The notes beneath the pieces are model-generated. The model saw only the letters and a program-made list of their open reading frames with translations, was not told where the DNA came from and made no database searches. A stretch of 64,000 nt of DNA from assembly GCF_030246945.1 (NCBI RefSeq), contig NZ_CP126742.1, forward strand, positions 1,426,001-1,490,000. Reading direction: 5' to 3'. Positions 61,180 through 64,000 of the stretch are shown here, piece after piece. Made by a program: the position numbers and the translations under genes. Numbering within the stretch: position 1 is the stretch's first letter; each line of letters starts with the position of its first letter. Source of the stretch: Microbacterium sp. zg-Y1090 (GTDB taxonomy: Bacteria; Actinomycetota; Actinomycetes; Actinomycetales; Microbacteriaceae).

Positions 61180-61294
61180 TCGTTGAGCGAGGGAGCGCAG
61201 CGAGCGAGACGAAACGCGGTCCCCCGGCGGGCACGGGGCGTTTCGTCTCGCTGCGCTCGCTCAACGACCGGGGGGCACTGCGCTCGCTCAACGA
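61180..61294. repeat. long inverted repeat, copy 2, plus a half copy
   Basis: Second copy (61180-61267) with the same centre (cggtcccccggcgggcacgg) as copy 1, followed by a half arm CTGCGCTCGCTCAACGA at 61278-61294. The two copies share the same orientation and differ by very few bases. It lies between the MFS start and the DUF885 stop, so would form hairpins in DUF885 transcripts. Confidence 0.85.
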
Positions 61295-61301
61295 CCGGGG
61301 G

Positions 61302-62975
61302 TCAGGCGCGCAGAGCGGCGCGCAGGGTGTCGAGGCCGACGCCGCCGATGTCGAGGGCGCGCTTGTGGAACTGCTTGATCGAGAAGTTCTCGCCCTCGCG
61401 CTCGGCGACCTCGTCACGCAGCTGCTCCCAGATGCGCTGGCCGACCTTGTACGCCGGCGCCTGTCCCGGCCAGCCGAAGTACCGGTTGACCTCGAACTGC
61501 ACGAACTCGTCGGACATGTTGACGTTGCGCCGCATGAACTCCAGCGCGTAGTCGTAGTCCCACGTGCCGGTGCCGTCCAGGCGGGGCTTCTGCAGGTGCA
61601 CGCCGATGTCGAGCACGACGCGGGCGGCGCGCATGCGCTGGCCGTCGAGCATGCCGAGGCGATCGGCGGGGTCGTCGAGGTAGCCCAGCTGCTCCATGAG
61701 CCGCTCGGCGTACAGCGCCCAGCCCTCGGCGTGCCCGCTCGTGCCGGCCAGCAGTCGACGCCAGCTGTTGAGCTGCGCGCGGTTGTACACGGCCTGTGCG
61801 ATCTGCAGGTGGTGGCCGGGAACGCCTTCGTGGTACACGGTGGTGAGTTCGCGCCAGGTGTCGAAGCGGTCGACGCCCTCCGGCACGGACCACCACATGC
61901 GGCCGGGGCGGGAGAAGTCGTCGGTGGGACCGGTGTAGTAGATGCCGCCTTCGTTGGTCGGCGCGATCATGCACTCCAGCCGGCGGATGGGCTCGGCGAT
62001 GTCGAAGTGGGTGCGGCCGAGCTCCTCGACGGCGCGGTCGCTGGTCTCCTGCATCCACCGCTGCAGCGCCTCAGCGCCGTGCAGCTGCCGGGCGGGGTCT
62101 GCCTCCAGCAGTGCCACGGCCTCTTCGACCGTCGCTCCGGGAGAGATCTGCGCGGCGATGGACTCCTGCTCGGCGACCATGCGCGCGAGCTCTTCGATCC
62201 CCCACTCGTACGTCTCGTCGAGGTCGATCTCGGCGCCGAGGAAACGGCGCGAGTGCAGCGCATAGAGCTCACGGCCCACGGCATCCTGTTCGCTCGCCTC
62301 GGGAGCGAGCTCGGAACTCAGGAACGACGACAGCGACTCGTAGGCGACGCGGGCGGCGTTGCTGTGGTCGGTGAGCTCACGCGCGAGGGATGCCGGCAGG
62401 TGCCCCTCGGCGGGAGCGGCCTCGGCGGCGAACTCGGCGAAGAAGCCGTTGTCGTCGGTGTAACGGCCGATCTGGGTGATGACTTCGTGCACCTGACGGC
62501 GTGCGGGGACGACACCCTCGGCGATACCCTCGCGCAGGGTCTCGATGTACCCCGCGATCGCCTGCGGCAGCGCCTTCAGTCGGGCGGAGACCACGGCCCA
62601 GTCGTCGACGGTGTCAGTGGGCATGAGGTCGAATGCCTGGCGCAGGTCCTGCGCGGGCGAGGCGATGACGTTGAGGTCCCGCAGATGCGCCTTCGCCTCG
62701 TGCAGCTCCAGCTGCAGGCGCAGCTCCCGGCTGAGGTCCTCCTTGGTCACCACGTCGATGTCGTCGACCGGTTCGGCGGACTCGAGCTCGGCGAGGGTCG
62801 CCTGGGCGGCGGCCACCGAGCGCTCCGTACCCGCGGGCGACAGGTCGTCGAAGCGGTCGTTGTACTCGGTGCGGCCGATGTAGGTCGCCAGCATCGGAGA
62901 CAGTTCGGCGAGCGTGTCCACCCATGCGTCCGCGATCTGGTCGATCCGGGTCGTGGGGCGTGAGGTGTCAGTCAT
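61302..62975 (-). CDS. DUF885-family putative metallopeptidase
   Basis: A 557-residue protein of the DUF885 family, with the HEGVPGHHLQ metal-binding segment near residue 378 resembling the HExxH of metallopeptidases, and a conserved WALYAERLMEQLGY region after it. Cytoplasmic; no signal peptide. ATG supported by TAGGCT (62982-62987) six bases upstream. Confidence 0.84.
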   Translation of the reverse strand: MTDTSRPTTRIDQIADAWVDTLAELSPMLATYIGRTEYNDRFDDLSPAGTERSVAAAQATLAELESAEPVDDIDVVTKEDLSRELRLQLELHEAKAHLRDLNVIASPAQDLRQAFDLMPTDTVDDWAVVSARLKALPQAIAGYIETLREGIAEGVVPARRQVHEVITQIGRYTDDNGFFAEFAAEAAPAEGHLPASLARELTDHSNAARVAYESLSSFLSSELAPEASEQDAVGRELYALHSRRFLGAEIDLDETYEWGIEELARMVAEQESIAAQISPGATVEEAVALLEADPARQLHGAEALQRWMQETSDRAVEELGRTHFDIAEPIRRLECMIAPTNEGGIYYTGPTDDFSRPGRMWWSVPEGVDRFDTWRELTTVYHEGVPGHHLQIAQAVYNRAQLNSWRRLLAGTSGHAEGWALYAERLMEQLGYLDDPADRLGMLDGQRMRAARVVLDIGVHLQKPRLDGTGTWDYDYALEFMRRNVNMSDEFVQFEVNRYFGWPGQAPAYKVGQRIWEQLRDEVAEREGENFSIKQFHKRALDIGGVGLDTLRAALRA

Positions 62976-63022
62976 GCTCCGAGCCTAGAACGCCGTGGCA
63001 CGCAGACACGAACCGGCGCCGC

Positions 63023-64000
63023 TCAGTGACCTGCTTCGTCCCAGTCGGCGCCGCGGCCGATCTGCACATCCAGCGGCACCGACAGCTGCGCGGCATCCCC
63101 CATGCGGTCGCGCACGATCCGCTCGGCGGCATCCCACTCCCCCGGCGCGACCTCCACCACGAGTTCGTCGTGGATCTGCAGGAGCACGCGCGAGCGCAGG
63201 TTCTGCTCGGCGAACTCGGCATGGATGCGGAACAGCGCGATCTTCATGATGTCGGCGGCGCTGCCCTGGATGGGGGCGTTCAGCGCTGCGCGCTCGGCGT
63301 TCTCCCGCAGCACCCGGTTGGGGCTCGAGAGGTCGGGGAACGGGCGACGACGACCGAAGATCGTCTCGGTGTACCCGTCGATCTTCGCCTGCTCGACCGA
63401 TGAGCGCAGGTAGTCGCGCACCGCGCCGAAGCGGGCGAAGTACTCCAGCATCAGGCCCTTGGCCTCGGACTGCTCGATGCGCAGCTGCTTGGACAGCCCG
63501 AACGCCGACAGACCGTACACGAGGCCGTACGACATGGCCTTGACCTTCGTGCGCATCGCGGGGGTGACTTCCTCCGGCGTGACGCCGAACACCCGCGCGC
63601 CGACGAAGCGGTGCAGGTCCTCGCCCGAGTTGAACGCCTCGATGAGGCCGGGATCGCCCGACAGATGCGCCATGATGCGCATCTCGATCTGCGAGTAGTC
63701 CGCCGTCAGCAGCGTCTCGTAGCCTTCGCCCACCTCGAACGCGGCACGGATGCGGCGGCTCTCGGTGGTGCGGATCGGGATGTTCTGCAGGTTGGGATCG
63801 GTACTCGACAGGCGACCGGTCTGGCTGCCGGTCTGCACGTACGTGGTGTGGATGCGCCCGTCGTCGGCGATGGCGGCGTCGAGCGATTCGATGATCTGCC
63901 GCAGCTTGGTCGCCTCACGGTGCTGCAGGAGCAGGTCGAGGAAGGGATGCGGGTTCGTCTCCTGCAGATCGGCGAGCACGGCGGCATCCGTGGAGTACCC
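63023..64000 (-). CDS. polA: DNA polymerase I, C-terminal part (5' end cut by window edge)
   Basis: The visible 325 codons are the family A polymerase palm and fingers. Motif A is TADYSQIEMRIMAHLSGD, motif B is RTKVKAMSYGLVYGLSAFG and motif C is LQIHDELVVE, all intact. The N-terminal 5' nuclease and 3'-5' domains lie outside the window. It fills gaps in repair and Okazaki processing. Confidence 0.97.
   Translation of the reverse strand, partial: GYSTDAAVLADLQETNPHPFLDLLLQHREATKLRQIIESLDAAIADDGRIHTTYVQTGSQTGRLSSTDPNLQNIPIRTTESRRIRAAFEVGEGYETLLTADYSQIEMRIMAHLSGDPGLIEAFNSGEDLHRFVGARVFGVTPEEVTPAMRTKVKAMSYGLVYGLSAFGLSKQLRIEQSEAKGLMLEYFARFGAVRDYLRSSVEQAKIDGYTETIFGRRRPFPDLSSPNRVLRENAERAALNAPIQGSAADIMKIALFRIHAEFAEQNLRSRVLLQIHDELVVEVAPGEWDAAERIVRDRMGDAAQLSVPLDVQIGRGADWDEAGH

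Noticed and set aside
61076-61294. CRISPR-like repeat array.
   Set aside because: Only two long inverted copies and a half; no short spaced direct repeats and no cas genes.

Overview
The window is GC-rich DNA with densely packed, often overlapping genes, dominant GTG/ATG starts and frequent 'gatgcc/catccg' hexamers. The gene set is actinobacterial: RbpA, pafBC-tatAC-helY, an actinobacterial glgC/glgA pair and an accD1-accA1-fadE19-bkd leucine locus. Together these point to a Microbacteriaceae genome, most likely Microbacterium or a close relative (inference from gene content and style; no 16S is present). It reads as ordinary chromosome. There is one tRNA (Leu-GAG), no rRNA, no CRISPR array, and no transposase or phage module.

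Layout. 0-9.2 kb: an alpha/beta hydrolase cut by the left edge, serB, divergent glgC/glgA (glycogen or maltose-1-phosphate synthesis), an orphan ABC ATPase, a 139-bp tandem repeat block, rpmE (cysteine-free L31), a DnaQ-like exonuclease, an alpha/beta hydrolase, a CGNR regulator facing an EamA exporter, and an Lrp/AsnC regulator. 9.4-19.6 kb: branched-chain amino acid catabolism. bkdABC (branched-chain 2-oxoacid dehydrogenase) converges on a TetR gene, which is divergent from accD1-accA1-fadE19-MaoC-citE. The gene set matches the M. tuberculosis Rv2495c-Rv2502c locus and should take leucine-derived isovaleryl-CoA to acetoacetate and acetyl-CoA. 19.6-30.2 kb: housekeeping genes (phosphatase, Sir2, a SpoU methyltransferase behind a repeat-rich 537-bp gap, SGNH hydrolase, SF2 helicase, ferritin-like/VIT1 transporter, GNAT, tRNA-Leu, M20 peptidase, uppP). 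30.2-41.5 kb: PAC2, then a long same-strand run HAD-trmI-FKBP-pafB-pafC-tatA-tatC-helY-lnt, converging on rbpA. No proteasome or Pup genes lie between trmI and FKBP. 41.6-46.5 kb: GDPD/SPFH/NfeD operon, an atypical SDR, a 50-codon peptidase remnant, an HdeD-like membrane protein and an AEC transporter. 46.5-52.8 kb: an accessory-looking stretch of small and orphan membrane proteins, two hydrolase/acetyltransferase genes and a DUF222-HNH gene. 52.8-64 kb: copper-type P1B ATPase coupled to deoD, a Rossmann reductase, a SUMF1-like protein, a DHFR-family protein, a second SGNH hydrolase, an MFS transporter, long inverted repeats, a DUF885 peptidase and the 3' part of polA (cut by the right edge).

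The most consistent regulatory signal is a TANNNT -10 hexamer lying 6-7 bases before the start codon at about 25 genes on both strands. It implies widespread leaderless transcription and fixes many start codons. The most unusual structures are the tandem repeat before rpmE, the duplicated hairpin element at 21.35-21.6 kb, long inverted repeats at 61.1-61.3 kb, a perfect TetR operator at 13.55 kb, a palindrome inside the copper-ATPase promoter, and the minisatellite-like N-terminus of Lnt. I did not find a clearly novel multi-gene system.
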